In this document: positions 49,883-58,969 of the stretch, one piece after another
How the letters are laid out: every line of letters starts with the position of its first letter
How positions within the stretch are numbered: position 1 is the stretch's first letter
NCBI RefSeq assembly: GCF_038967635.1
Contig: NZ_CP152413.1
Span: 7,258,001 to 7,322,000 of the forward strand
Direction of reading: 5' to 3'
Length of the DNA stretch: 64,000 nucleotides
From: Bradyrhizobium sp. B124
Lineage (GTDB): Bacteria > Pseudomonadota > Alphaproteobacteria > Rhizobiales > Xanthobacteraceae
Position numbers and translations under genes: made by a program
Notes under the pieces: model-generated
Databases searched by the model: none
Seen by the model: the letters and a program-made list of their open reading frames with translations, nothing else
What the model was told of the DNA's origin: nothing

Positions 49883-51997
49883 ATGACAAAGTCTGTCCAG
49901 AAGATCACCCTGTCGCCCTCGCGCGACATTCCGTTCAACAAGCTGGTGCTCAGCCAGTCGAACGTTCGGAGCGTCAAGGCAGGGGTTTCGATCGAGCAAC
50001 TCGCCGAAAGTATCGCGCAGCGTACGCTCCTGCAAAGTCTCAGCGTGCGAGCGGTCGTGGACACGGAAGGCAATGAAACCGGCATGTTCGAGGTGCCGGC
50101 AGGCGGCAGGCGCTATCGCGCGCTGGAACTTCTTGTGAAGCAAAAGCGCATGGCGAAGACGCAGGCCGTTCCTTGTGTCGTGCGTGAGGGGGGCATCGCT
50201 GAAGACGACTCGCTCGCCGAGAACGACGAGCGGATAGGGCTTCATCCGCTCGATCAGTTCCGAGCCTTCCAGACCTTGAGTGGCGCCGGGTTGTCCGAGG
50301 AGGATATCGCTGCTCGGCACTTCGTGACGCCGGCCGTCGTGAAGCAACGACTCCGGCTGGCGTCCGTGTCGCCAAAGCTGCACGACGTCTATGCCGAGGA
50401 CGGCATGACCCTGGAGCAGCTCATGGCCTTCTCTGTTACAGCCGACCACCCCAGACAGGAGCAGGTCTGGGAGAACGTCAGCCGATCTGGCTATGACGAG
50501 CCCTATCAGATCCGGCGAATGCTGACCGAAAATACCGTGCGCGCGTCCGATCGCCGCGCGCAGTTTATTGGGCTGGATGCTTATGAGCAGGCTGGCGGCG
50601 GCGTTTTGCGGGACCTGTTCGAGCACGATGATGGCGGTTGGCTCCAGGACGTCGCCTTGCTCGACCGCCTCGTGACAGAGAAACTCAAGGCCGAGGCCGA
50701 GACGGTTGCCGCGGAAGGCTGGAAGTGGATCTCAGTGGCGCTCGATTTCCCCTACGGTCACACTGATGGTCTGCGAGAAATCGAGGGCAAGCCTGTCGAT
50801 CTCTCACCTGAGGAACAGGCCACCATCGACGCCCTCAACGCCGTGCAAGCCAAGCTTGAATCCGATTACCAGCATGCCGATGAGTTGCCCGACGAGGTCG
50901 ATCAGCGTCTCGGCGAAATCGAGGCGGCACTGACGGCGTTCGAAGATAGGTCGGTGCTCTACGATCCGGCCGAGATTGTCCGAGCTGGCGTCTTCGTCAG
51001 TATCGATTCCGAGGGACGCCTCTCAGTAGACCGCGGTTACGTCCGGCCAGAGGACGACCTTCCGGCAACCGATCCTGACGTCGGCCGGAGCGCCGATACG
51101 TCCTCGACCGAGGAACGCGAGGTCGGTGCTTCCGGTCCGCGCACCGTGGTCTCGGTTGCAAGTGCGCCGGTCGAATCCGACGAGGATGATGATGCGATAA
51201 GGCCATTGCCCGATCGATTGATCACCGAGCTGACGGCGCATCGTACACTGGCGTTGCGGGATGCGCTGGCAGAAAATCCAGCGATCGCGTTCCAGGCAGT
51301 ATTGCACAACTTCGTGCTGACGGCCTTTTACCGGTTCGCGTCATCCGGAAGCTGCCTTGAGATCGGACTTCGTACGCCGACCTTCCCCGCTCAAGCCCCG
51401 GGCCTGAGGAAAAGCGCGTCCGCGAAGGCCGTCGAGGCACGGCACGAGTCCTGGAAGGCACGATTACCACAGGGCGAGAACGATCTCTGGGATGCGCTCA
51501 CAGCCCTCGATGGTGATGCACAAGCGTCGCTGTTCGCTCATTGTGCGTCATTTGCGGTCAATGCCGTCCATGAGCCGGCCAACCGCACCAATCAGGGCCG
51601 CATCTCCGCCCATGGCGTTCGGACCCGTCTCGATCAGGCCGATGTGCTGGCGCGCGCCGTCGACTTCGACATGGTCCGAGCTGGCTGGAGACCGACCGTC
51701 GACAACTATCTCGGTCGGGTCACCAAGCCTCGCATTCTGGAGGCGGTGCGGGAAGCAAGGGACGAATCTTCTGCGCAGTTGATCGAGCACCTGAAGAAGG
51801 CCGACATGGCCAAGGAGGCCGAGCGTCTTCTCGATGGTTCGGGCTGGTTGCCGGAGCCGCTGCGTCTCACCGATGCTACCGCATCGCTGGCGGAAGAGGA
51901 GGGTGAAGCGGACCCGCTGCCCGAATTCCTTGGCGACGCCGAGAATCGGGAGAATGCCGGTGACGACGAGCCGGAACAGCTCGACGCAGCCGAGTGA
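49883..51997 (+). CDS. ParB/RepB/Spo0J-family protein, large
   Basis: 704 residues from ATG 49883, far longer than chromosomal ParB (about 300). The N-terminal ParB/Srx domain reads FNKLVLSQSNVRSVKAGVSIEQLAESIAQRTLLQSLSV, VPAGGRRYRALELLV and ENDERIGLHPLDQFRAFQTL; an HTH follows (GLSEEDIAARHFVTPAVVKQRLRLASVSPKL). The acidic C-terminal 400 residues are specific to plasmid/ICE proteins of rhizobia. No parA gene adjoins it, so it may act in regulation or DNA processing of the element. Two hairpins follow the stop. Confidence 0.9.
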   Translation: MTKSVQKITLSPSRDIPFNKLVLSQSNVRSVKAGVSIEQLAESIAQRTLLQSLSVRAVVDTEGNETGMFEVPAGGRRYRALELLVKQKRMAKTQAVPCVVREGGIAEDDSLAENDERIGLHPLDQFRAFQTLSGAGLSEEDIAARHFVTPAVVKQRLRLASVSPKLHDVYAEDGMTLEQLMAFSVTADHPRQEQVWENVSRSGYDEPYQIRRMLTENTVRASDRRAQFIGLDAYEQAGGGVLRDLFEHDDGGWLQDVALLDRLVTEKLKAEAETVAAEGWKWISVALDFPYGHTDGLREIEGKPVDLSPEEQATIDALNAVQAKLESDYQHADELPDEVDQRLGEIEAALTAFEDRSVLYDPAEIVRAGVFVSIDSEGRLSVDRGYVRPEDDLPATDPDVGRSADTSSTEEREVGASGPRTVVSVASAPVESDEDDDAIRPLPDRLITELTAHRTLALRDALAENPAIAFQAVLHNFVLTAFYRFASSGSCLEIGLRTPTFPAQAPGLRKSASAKAVEARHESWKARLPQGENDLWDALTALDGDAQASLFAHCASFAVNAVHEPANRTNQGRISAHGVRTRLDQADVLARAVDFDMVRAGWRPTVDNYLGRVTKPRILEAVREARDESSAQLIEHLKKADMAKEAERLLDGSGWLPEPLRLTDATASLAEEEGEADPLPEFLGDAENRENAGDDEPEQLDAAE

Positions 51998-52006
51998 ATT
52001 CGGAGA

Positions 52007-52070
52007 GCGGGATGGCTCCGGCCATCCCGCAGTGGCTTGGGGACCGGTGTGCAGCGCCGGTCCCCATTCT
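52007..52070 (+). terminator. tandem hairpins after the parB-like gene
   Basis: Hairpin 1: GCGGGATGGC/GCCATCCCGC with a TCCG tetraloop (52,007-52,030). Hairpin 2: GGGGACCGG/CCGGTCCCC (52,039-52,065) followed by ATTCTTAT. The second is a plausible rho-independent terminator with a poor T-run. Together they separate the ParB-like gene from the helicase gene. Confidence 0.7.
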
Positions 52071-52071
52071 T

Positions 52072-52154
52072 ATGGGCGAGGACTCAGAGGGAGAGCCGGG
52101 CCGGGAAGGGTTTGAGCCGTCGGGATCAAGGAGAGCGCCTGACGGTTCGCCCAT
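52072..52154 (+). promoter_or_regulatory. leader stem upstream of the helicase gene
   Basis: ATGGGCGA (52,072-52,079) pairs with TCGCCCAT (52,147-52,154), enclosing AGCCGTC..GACGGTT (one mismatch). The 3' arm lies 23 bp before the ATG at 52,178. It does not share sequence with leader family 1 but has the same logic of a long-range stem ending near the start codon. Less certain than the other leaders. Confidence 0.5.
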
Positions 52155-52177
52155 TCCTGCTCTCCGAAAGAAATGCC

Positions 52178-55100
52178 ATGACCGAATCTCTCGCCGGCGG
52201 CGCCTCCGCCGCACCGCTCTCGATGCGTGCCGCTGCAAGCATCACCTCCGCCGCCATCAGGGCCGCCCGACAGCTCTTGAACGACCTGGAACGCGGCCGG
52301 CGCATCGATGTCGGCGTCCTGCGCCGCGCAATGGAGGCTGCCTTCGGCGCCTCAGACGCGGCCGGCGCCTGGAATTGGAAGACCGCCTATGACGTCTGCG
52401 AGGCGGCAACCGTTCTATTCCTTCGCAAGTTTGGCCCGGCCATGCGCGCCAAGGCTGGCTCAACGGCTGGCTCGACGGCCGCGATGCTGCCAATGCTCAC
52501 AAAAATCGTGAGCTGCCTGCCAACACATACGCGCCGTTCCGAAGATAGTCAGGCGTTTCAGCAATTTTCAACGCCGATCCCGCTCGGGCTGGCCGCATGC
52601 ACCGCAGCCGGCATTACGTGCGGCGACCGCGTTCTGGAGCCCTCTGCGGGGACGGGCTTGCTCGCCATCTTTGCCGAGCTCGCGGGCGGCGCTCTGACGT
52701 TGAACGAGTTGGCCGAGTCCCGTGCGGGGCTGCTCGATCATCTCTTCGCCAACGGTAAAGTCACCCGGTTCGACGCGGCCCAGATCGATGATCATCTCGA
52801 TGCGAGTGTCGTACCGAGCGTCGTCCTGATGAATCCGCCGTTCTCGGCGATGCCAAATGTCGACCAACGGATGTCGGACGCGGCTCTCCGGCACATCGGG
52901 TCAGCCTTGGCTCGCCTTTGCGACGGCGGACGTCTCGTCGCCATCACCGGCGCAACCTTCGCGCCGGACAATCCGGCATGGCGAGACGGCTTTGTTCGGC
53001 TTCAGGAGCGTGGGCGGGTGGTGTTTTCTGCGGCCGCCGACGGCGCGATCTACGCCAGGCACGGAACTCAGACGGACACAAGGCTGCTGGTGATCGACAA
53101 GCTGCCTGCCGCAGATCCGAAGGTCTTTCCCGCCTCGAAAGGTAAGGCCTGCGATGTCGCCACCTTGCTTGATTGGGTGACCCAGCATGTGCCTCCGCGG
53201 GAGGCTGTCTCCACGCCGGTCCTGGTTGACGTCACTAAGCGCCCTGCGATGTCGCGATCGGTTGGTGCCGTTGCACCGCGCTCATCGTCCATCTCCGAAG
53301 GCACAGGGCCAGAACGCGCAGAGCTTGCGTACGAAACGATCGAATGGTCGCCGCCGGAAGGCGCCCGCCTGACCGATGCGCTTTACGAGGAATATGCATT
53401 GCAGTCGATTCGCATTGCCGGATCGTGCATTCATCCGAGCAAGCTCGTGCAGTCCGCAGCGATGGCCTCCGTTGCGCCGCCGAAACCGTCCTATCGTCCG
53501 CATCTATCTCCGGGGCTGCTGGCAGATGGAGTTCTGTCGGACGCCCAGCTCGAGAGCATCATCTATGCTGGCGAAGCACATTCCGAGTTTCTCACGGGCT
53601 CCTGGACAGTCGACCCGACGTTTGACGTTGTCGCGGCCGCGCGCGACGACGCCGAGAATGCCGTCCGCTTTCGCCGCGGCTGGTTTCTCGGCGATGGCAC
53701 GGGCGCGGGCAAGGGGCGGCAGGTCGCCGGCATGCTGCTCGACAATTGGCTCAAGGGCCGCCGCCGCGCGGTCTGGATCAGCAAATCCGACAAGCTCATC
53801 GAAGATGCGCAGCGAGACTGGTCGGCGCTCGGCATGGAGCGCCTGCTTGTTACGCCCTTGTCGCGGTTTCGCCAGGGCACCCCGATTAGGCTTTCGGAAG
53901 GTATCCTTTTTGCCACCTACGCTACGCTGCGAACCGACGAGCGTGGCGAAAGGCTTTCGCGTGTCAGGCAGATCGCTGAATGGTTGGGCTCCGACTTCGA
54001 CGGAGTGGTCGTCTTCGACGAGAGCCATGCCATGCAAAATGCGGCCGGCGGCAAGGGCGAGCGCGGTGACCAGGCGGCCTCTCAGCAGGGACGCGCAGGC
54101 CTGAGGCTCCAGCACGCCTTGCCGAACGCGCGCGTTCTTTATGTATCGGCCACGGGCGCCACCTCGGTCCACAACCTCGCTTATGCTCAACGCCTCGGTC
54201 TCTGGGGCGGCACCGATTTTCCGTTCGCCACGCGGGCCGAGTTCGTCGAGGCGATCGAGGATGGTGGTGTCGCGGCCATGGAGGTGCTGGCGCGCGATCT
54301 CAAGGCGCTTGGGCTCTACGCGGCCCGCTCATTGTCCTATGAGGGTGTCGTGTACGATCTCGTCGAGCACCAGCTGACGCCGGAGCAGGTTCGCATCTAC
54401 GACGCCTATGCCGATGCGTTCGGTATCATCCACAACAACCTCGACGCGGCGATGCGGGCCGCCAACATCACCGGCGAAACCGGAACGCTCAACGGGCAGG
54501 CGAAATCGGCGGCGCGATCTGCTTTCGAAAGCGCCAAGCAGCGTTTCTTCGGTCATCTCCTGACTTCGATGAAGACGCCCTCGCTGATCCGCTCGATCGA
54601 GCGCGATCTCGCAGCGGGCCATGCCGCCGTCATCCAGATCGTCTCAACGGGCGAGGCGCTGATGGAGCGCCGGCTCGCCGAGATCCCGACCGAAGACTGG
54701 GGCGACGTCCAGGTCGACATTACCCCTCGCGAGTATGTGTTCGACTATCTCGCCCATTCCTTCCCGGTTCAGCTCTACGAGCCTTTCACCGACTCGGAGG
54801 GCAATCTCTGTTCCCGGCCTGTCTACCGTGACGGCCAGCCGGTCGAGAGTCGAGAAGCTGTCGCCCGCCGTGACCGTCTGATCGAGAAGCTCGCCTCGCT
54901 GCCGCCGGTACCCGGCGCGCTCGACCAGGTCGTGCAACGGTTCGGCGCCGACATGGTCGCCGAAGTGACCGGCCGCTCGCGACGCGTCGTTCGCAAGGGC
55001 GACCGGCTTGTGGTCGAAAACCGCGCCGGTTCGGCCAACCTCGCCGAGACCTCCGCCTTCATGGATGATGTGAAGCGCATTCTCGTGTTCTCCGACGCAG

Positions 55101-56512
55101 GCGGCACGGGAAGGAGCTATCACGCCGAACTGTCGGCCCGAAACCGTCGCTTGCGGGTCCATTATCTGCTCGAGCCCGGCTGGAAGGCCGACGCCGCGAT
55201 CCAGGGGCTCGGCCGGACCAACCGGACCAACCAGGCGCAGCCGCCGCTGTTTCGGCCCATCGCGACCGACGTGAAGGCGGAAAAGCGCTTCCTCAGCACC
55301 ATCGCGCGTCGGCTCGACACGTTGGGAGCCATTACGCGCGGCCAGCGCCAGACCGGAGGGCAGGGGCTGTTTCGGCCGGAGGACAATCTCGAAAGCCAGT
55401 ACGGGCGCGATGCGTTGCGCCAACTCTACACGCTGCTGGTGCGGGGCAAGGTCGAGGGATGTTCGCTCGAAAGGTTTGAGGATGCCACCGGCCTGAAGCT
55501 GACCGATGCCAATGGGCTCAGGGATGATCTGCCGCCGATCACGACCTTCCTGAACAGATTGCTCGCGCTTACCATTGAGCTTCAGAATATCCTGTTCACC
55601 GTTTTCGAGCAGCTCCTGACCGCTCGGATCGAGGGGGCGGTTGCGTCCGGCGCATATGATGTCGGGCTGGAAACGCTCCGCGCCGAGAGCTTTGTCGTTA
55701 CCGACCGGCGGACGATCTATATCCATCCGGGCACCGGTGCCGAGGCCCGGCTGCTCACGATCATCCAGCGTCAGCGGAACCATCCTGTGGGGCTCGATGA
55801 CGCTCTCGATCGTCTCTCCGATCGCCGTGCAGTCCTGCTGGTCAATGAGCGGTCGGGGCGCGCCGCCGTGCAGGTCCCGGCGGCCAGCGTGATGCTCGAC
55901 GACGGTGACATCGAACAGCGCGTTCGCCTGATCCGGCCGATGGAGCAGCACACGGTCCCCCTGGGCATGATGGCGGAAAGCCACTGGGCGAAGGCGGACC
56001 ATCAATGCTTTGCCGCGGCCTGGCGAGCGGAGCTTGCCGAGATTCCCGAGTTCACGGAAAGCACGGTCCATGTCGTTGCGGGCCTGCTGTTGCCCATCTG
56101 GAAGCGACTGCCGAACGAATCGACCCGCGTCTATCGGCTTCAGACTGATGCCGGCGAACGCATCATCGGTCGCAAGGTTTCGGCTAGCTGGGTCGCAAAT
56201 CTCCTTGCTGCGGAGGCGCCCGCGCTGACGCCGAACGCTGCCTTTGCCGCGCTGATGGAGGGACGGACCGTCATTGATCTCGCGGAGGGACTTAAGCTTC
56301 GCCGCGTCCGGGTCATGGGCGCGTACCGCATCGAGCTGTCGGGATTCAACGACACGATGCGCGATCGCCTCCGGGCTTACGGCCTCTTCGGGGAGATCAT
56401 TTCCTGGAAGCTGCGGATGTTCGTGCCCGCGGACGGGAAGGGCGTCGAGATCCTTTCGAACGTGCTCGGCACCTATCCTGTCGCGCGCATCAGTGATCGG
56501 GAGGCCGCGTGA
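52178..56512 (+). CDS. DNA methylase-strawberry notch helicase fusion
   Basis: 1444 residues from ATG 52178 (MTESLAGGASAAPLSMRAAA); the in-frame ATG at 52037 lies before the leader. Domain 1 is methylase-like: GDRVLEPSAGTGLLAIF near 148 and LMNPPFSAMPN near 219. Domain 2 is a strawberry-notch/SF2 helicase: GDGTGAGKGRQVAG near 504, FATYATLRTDERG, VVVFDESHAMQN near 613, VLYVSATGATS. The C-terminal helicase part reads VHYLLEPGWKADAAIQGLGRTNR near 1000. Such proteins are hallmarks of large rhizobial plasmids and ICEs and may protect or remodel transferred DNA. The stop overlaps the next start (TGATG). Confidence 0.9.
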   Translation: MTESLAGGASAAPLSMRAAASITSAAIRAARQLLNDLERGRRIDVGVLRRAMEAAFGASDAAGAWNWKTAYDVCEAATVLFLRKFGPAMRAKAGSTAGSTAAMLPMLTKIVSCLPTHTRRSEDSQAFQQFSTPIPLGLAACTAAGITCGDRVLEPSAGTGLLAIFAELAGGALTLNELAESRAGLLDHLFANGKVTRFDAAQIDDHLDASVVPSVVLMNPPFSAMPNVDQRMSDAALRHIGSALARLCDGGRLVAITGATFAPDNPAWRDGFVRLQERGRVVFSAAADGAIYARHGTQTDTRLLVIDKLPAADPKVFPASKGKACDVATLLDWVTQHVPPREAVSTPVLVDVTKRPAMSRSVGAVAPRSSSISEGTGPERAELAYETIEWSPPEGARLTDALYEEYALQSIRIAGSCIHPSKLVQSAAMASVAPPKPSYRPHLSPGLLADGVLSDAQLESIIYAGEAHSEFLTGSWTVDPTFDVVAAARDDAENAVRFRRGWFLGDGTGAGKGRQVAGMLLDNWLKGRRRAVWISKSDKLIEDAQRDWSALGMERLLVTPLSRFRQGTPIRLSEGILFATYATLRTDERGERLSRVRQIAEWLGSDFDGVVVFDESHAMQNAAGGKGERGDQAASQQGRAGLRLQHALPNARVLYVSATGATSVHNLAYAQRLGLWGGTDFPFATRAEFVEAIEDGGVAAMEVLARDLKALGLYAARSLSYEGVVYDLVEHQLTPEQVRIYDAYADAFGIIHNNLDAAMRAANITGETGTLNGQAKSAARSAFESAKQRFFGHLLTSMKTPSLIRSIERDLAAGHAAVIQIVSTGEALMERRLAEIPTEDWGDVQVDITPREYVFDYLAHSFPVQLYEPFTDSEGNLCSRPVYRDGQPVESREAVARRDRLIEKLASLPPVPGALDQVVQRFGADMVAEVTGRSRRVVRKGDRLVVENRAGSANLAETSAFMDDVKRILVFSDAGGTGRSYHAELSARNRRLRVHYLLEPGWKADAAIQGLGRTNRTNQAQPPLFRPIATDVKAEKRFLSTIARRLDTLGAITRGQRQTGGQGLFRPEDNLESQYGRDALRQLYTLLVRGKVEGCSLERFEDATGLKLTDANGLRDDLPPITTFLNRLLALTIELQNILFTVFEQLLTARIEGAVASGAYDVGLETLRAESFVVTDRRTIYIHPGTGAEARLLTIIQRQRNHPVGLDDALDRLSDRRAVLLVNERSGRAAVQVPAASVMLDDGDIEQRVRLIRPMEQHTVPLGMMAESHWAKADHQCFAAAWRAELAEIPEFTESTVHVVAGLLLPIWKRLPNESTRVYRLQTDAGERIIGRKVSASWVANLLAAEAPALTPNAAFAALMEGRTVIDLAEGLKLRRVRVMGAYRIELSGFNDTMRDRLRAYGLFGEIISWKLRMFVPADGKGVEILSNVLGTYPVARISDREAA

Positions 56513-57573
56513 TGTCTCGCGATGCTTCCGAACTGGCACGCCGGCTTGCGCGCGAGGCCGAGGCGGTGTGTCGACACTATCTCTCCAACGGCAAGCGGTC
56601 GGGGCGGTACTGGGTGGTCGGCGACGTCCACAACACCCCGGGCCGTTCATTGTTTGTGCGGCTCCTGGAATCGCCGAAGGGCGCCGCCGGCAAGTGGACC
56701 GATGCCGCAACCGGGGAGCATGGCGATCTCCTCGACATCATCCGCGAATGCCGGGGTTTCCGCGACTTCAGCGAGGTCGCCGCGGAAGCGCAGCGGTTTC
56801 TGAAACTGCCTCGTTGCGAGCAGAAATCGGCCCCGAAACCCGTTCGTTCGCGTGCGTCGGCCGGATCGCAGCAAGCCGCCCGACGGCTCTTTGCGATGTC
56901 GCGCCCGATCGACGGAACGGTGGTTGAAAGGTATTTGCAGCGTCGCGGAATAGCCCGTATCCGCCATGGCGGAAGTCTCCGCTTCCACCCTCGTTGCTAC
57001 TATCGGCCGGACGAGCATTTGCCGGCCGAAACCTGGCCCGCGATGATCGCCTGCGTCACAGACCTCGATGGACGCATCACTGGTGTGCACCGTACCTGGC
57101 TCGACCCGGGCGGGTTTGATCGCGTGCGGCTCGGCAAGGCTCCGATCGACACGCCACGACGCGCCATGGGCGACCTGCTCGGCAACGCCGTTCGCTTCGG
57201 CGCGGCGGACGACGTGCTCGCGGCCGGCGAGGGTATCGAGACGATGCTATCGCTGCGTTACGCATTGCCGGCCTTGCCCGTGGCTGCAGCGCTGTCGGCC
57301 AATCACCTTTCAGCCATGTTGCTGCCGTCGGGCCTGCGTCGGATCTACATCGCCCGCGATGCCGACGCCGCCGGAGATGCTGTGCAGGCAACCCTCACCC
57401 GGCGTGCGCAAGACGCCGGCATCGAAGCGGTCGTACTGTCGCCCCGGCTGGGGGACTTCAACGAAGATCTGCACATCTGCGGTCTTGAGGGCCTCCGAGC
57501 GGCGTTGTGGCTTCAACTCGTACCAGAGGACGTCGTCCGCTTCCTGCATTCGTCGACGGTCGTCGCGGAATAG
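56512..57573 (+). CDS. Toprim-domain primase-like protein
   Basis: 353 residues from ATG 56512, overlapping the helicase stop. The N-terminal region with GKRSGRYWVVGDVHNTPGRSLFVRLLESPKGAAGKWTDAATGEHGDLLDIIRE resembles the DUF7146/CHC2-like part of plasmid primases. The Toprim part shows AGEGIETMLSLRYALPALPVAAALSANHL (catalytic Glu near 242) and RIYIARDADAAGDAVQATL (DxD near 285). It probably primes replication or transfer of the element. The zinc-binding cysteines of a classical CHC2 domain are absent. Confidence 0.85.
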   Translation: MSRDASELARRLAREAEAVCRHYLSNGKRSGRYWVVGDVHNTPGRSLFVRLLESPKGAAGKWTDAATGEHGDLLDIIRECRGFRDFSEVAAEAQRFLKLPRCEQKSAPKPVRSRASAGSQQAARRLFAMSRPIDGTVVERYLQRRGIARIRHGGSLRFHPRCYYRPDEHLPAETWPAMIACVTDLDGRITGVHRTWLDPGGFDRVRLGKAPIDTPRRAMGDLLGNAVRFGAADDVLAAGEGIETMLSLRYALPALPVAAALSANHLSAMLLPSGLRRIYIARDADAAGDAVQATLTRRAQDAGIEAVVLSPRLGDFNEDLHICGLEGLRAALWLQLVPEDVVRFLHSSTVVAE

Positions 57574-57903
57574 CTCCGGCATTTCGACGTCGTCGTTGTC
57601 GGTCGCGGAGGACCAATGCCGGAAGAGGACACGACCTCGGCCTTCTAGAGGGCGATCGGACGGCAGGCGGGTGCGGGCCGGCAATGGCTGCGCCCGGCTA
57701 TTTTCCGCCGCGCGCCGGCGATGAGAAGACACATCATGCTATCTGGCCCGCGCGCTTTGCATCGCGAGGCAAAATAGCCGGGCTGCGCCATCCTCCGCTG
57801 CCGCTTCGGCCCTATCGGGTTCTGGCCCGTTCCGCCTGCCGTCTGAGTGATCGCCACGAAGGCCGCGATGGGCGCGGCCGCTTCCGGCAAAGGACTCTCC
57901 ACG
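57574..57903 (+). promoter_or_regulatory. intergenic leader with hairpin (leader family 2)
   Basis: No gene is visible. A hairpin GGCCGCG (57,861-57,867), loop ATGGG, CGCGGCC (57,873-57,879) lies 25 bp before the DUF2493 start, preceded by TGATCGCCACGAA. The block GCATCGCGAGGCAAAATAGC..CTCCGCTGCCGCTTCGGCCC upstream recurs in altered form before the DUF736 gene (59,850-59,913). Both are likely copies of one island leader. Confidence 0.65.
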
Positions 57904-58827
57904 ATGACCGATCGTGACGACATCGAACCGCCGCATGCCGCATCTCCAACCGATCACGTTCTCGCCGAGCTACAACTCTACGGCTATCGCCCCTTCGACG
58001 ACCAACCAGATGCACGGCCCCTTCCCGAGGGCCGGATCATCGCCGGCGCCGTCGCGGATATCTTCGATGCCCTGGTTGCCACGTTGAGCGATACTCGGCT
58101 TGAGCCGGACCTTGACGATCTGCTCTGGTCGACCGTCAACCTGTTCCATCGCGCTGTCGACCGCATCGGTCGCCAGCTCGACGATAACGAACAGGCGCAG
58201 CGGAAGAGCCAGCTTGAGCAAAACGGCTCCGAGGTGCAATCGGTCGAACTCGAGCGCCTGACGGCCGAAGGTCTCACGCTCATCGAGCGTCGCAACTGCC
58301 TGGAACTGTTCCGCGACCAGGCCTTGGAACGCTTTGAAACTCACACGGGCTCGTCCTGGCGTCCCCGATCGGGATCACTGGTGAACCACCGCACGATGAC
58401 CGCAGCGATGATCGATTCCCGTGACTTCATCGCCGCCAAGCGTCGCGCCGAGACCGAGCTCATGTTACCTCCAGGACCGAAGATTGCACTCACCGGCGGG
58501 CTCGATTTCAACGATCACAACCTGATCTGGGAACGCCTCGACAAGGTCCACGCCAAACATCCCGACATGGTTCTGTGTCATGGCGGCTCCCCGAAAGGCG
58601 CCGAACTGATCGCCTCCAAATGGGCGAACAATCGCAAAGTGCCTCAAATCGCCTTCAAGCCCGACTGGACGAAACATGCCAAGGCCGCACCCTTCAAGCG
58701 CAACGACGCGATGCTCGAACTCCTGCCGATTGGCGTCATGCATTTTCCGGGTACGGGAATCCAGGACAACCTCGCCGACAAGGCCAAGCGGCTCGGCATC
58801 CCTGTCTGGAGGTTCGGCGGCGCGTGA
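57904..58827 (+). CDS. DUF2493 (SLOG-like) protein
   Basis: 307 residues from ATG 57904 (MTDRDDIEPPHAASPTDHVL). An N-terminal helical region (about 20-190, with QLDDNEQAQRKSQLEQNGSEVQSVELERL) precedes the C-terminal DUF2493 domain: KIALTGGLDFNDHNLIWERLDKVHAKHPDMVLCHGGSPKGAELIASKWANNRKVPQIAFKPDW. The HGGSPKGAE loop is the nucleotide-binding signature of the YspA/SLOG group, which is thought to sense or process nucleotide derivatives. These proteins are near-constant companions of DUF736 and ParB-like genes on rhizobial plasmids and ICEs. The precise ligand is unknown. Confidence 0.87.
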   Translation: MTDRDDIEPPHAASPTDHVLAELQLYGYRPFDDQPDARPLPEGRIIAGAVADIFDALVATLSDTRLEPDLDDLLWSTVNLFHRAVDRIGRQLDDNEQAQRKSQLEQNGSEVQSVELERLTAEGLTLIERRNCLELFRDQALERFETHTGSSWRPRSGSLVNHRTMTAAMIDSRDFIAAKRRAETELMLPPGPKIALTGGLDFNDHNLIWERLDKVHAKHPDMVLCHGGSPKGAELIASKWANNRKVPQIAFKPDWTKHAKAAPFKRNDAMLELLPIGVMHFPGTGIQDNLADKAKRLGIPVWRFGGA

Positions 58828-58912
58828 GCGCCGCCTGCTCGCCCTTGGCATCAAAGCGGAGTTGCAGGCGCCGCAACTCCGCCTCGTTTCGGCTCTAAGC
58901 GCGGATTTGCGC

Positions 58913-58969
58913 CATGGTGGTGGTGGAGGGCGCGGCGGATAAATCCATGCACATGGAGCCACCACCATG
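58913..58969 (+). promoter_or_regulatory. stem-loop enclosing a start codon
   Basis: CATGGTGGTGG (58,913-58,923) pairs perfectly with CCACCACCATG (58,959-58,969), and the last ATG is the start codon of the next gene. A nested hairpin TCCATG/CATGGA (58,944-58,957) covers part of the GGAG ribosome-binding site. Both initiation elements are thus in helices in the simplest fold. Confidence 0.72.

Noticed and set aside
54644..56710. 688-codon frame on the minus strand
   Set aside because: Antisense to the well-supported helicase gene; no family features.
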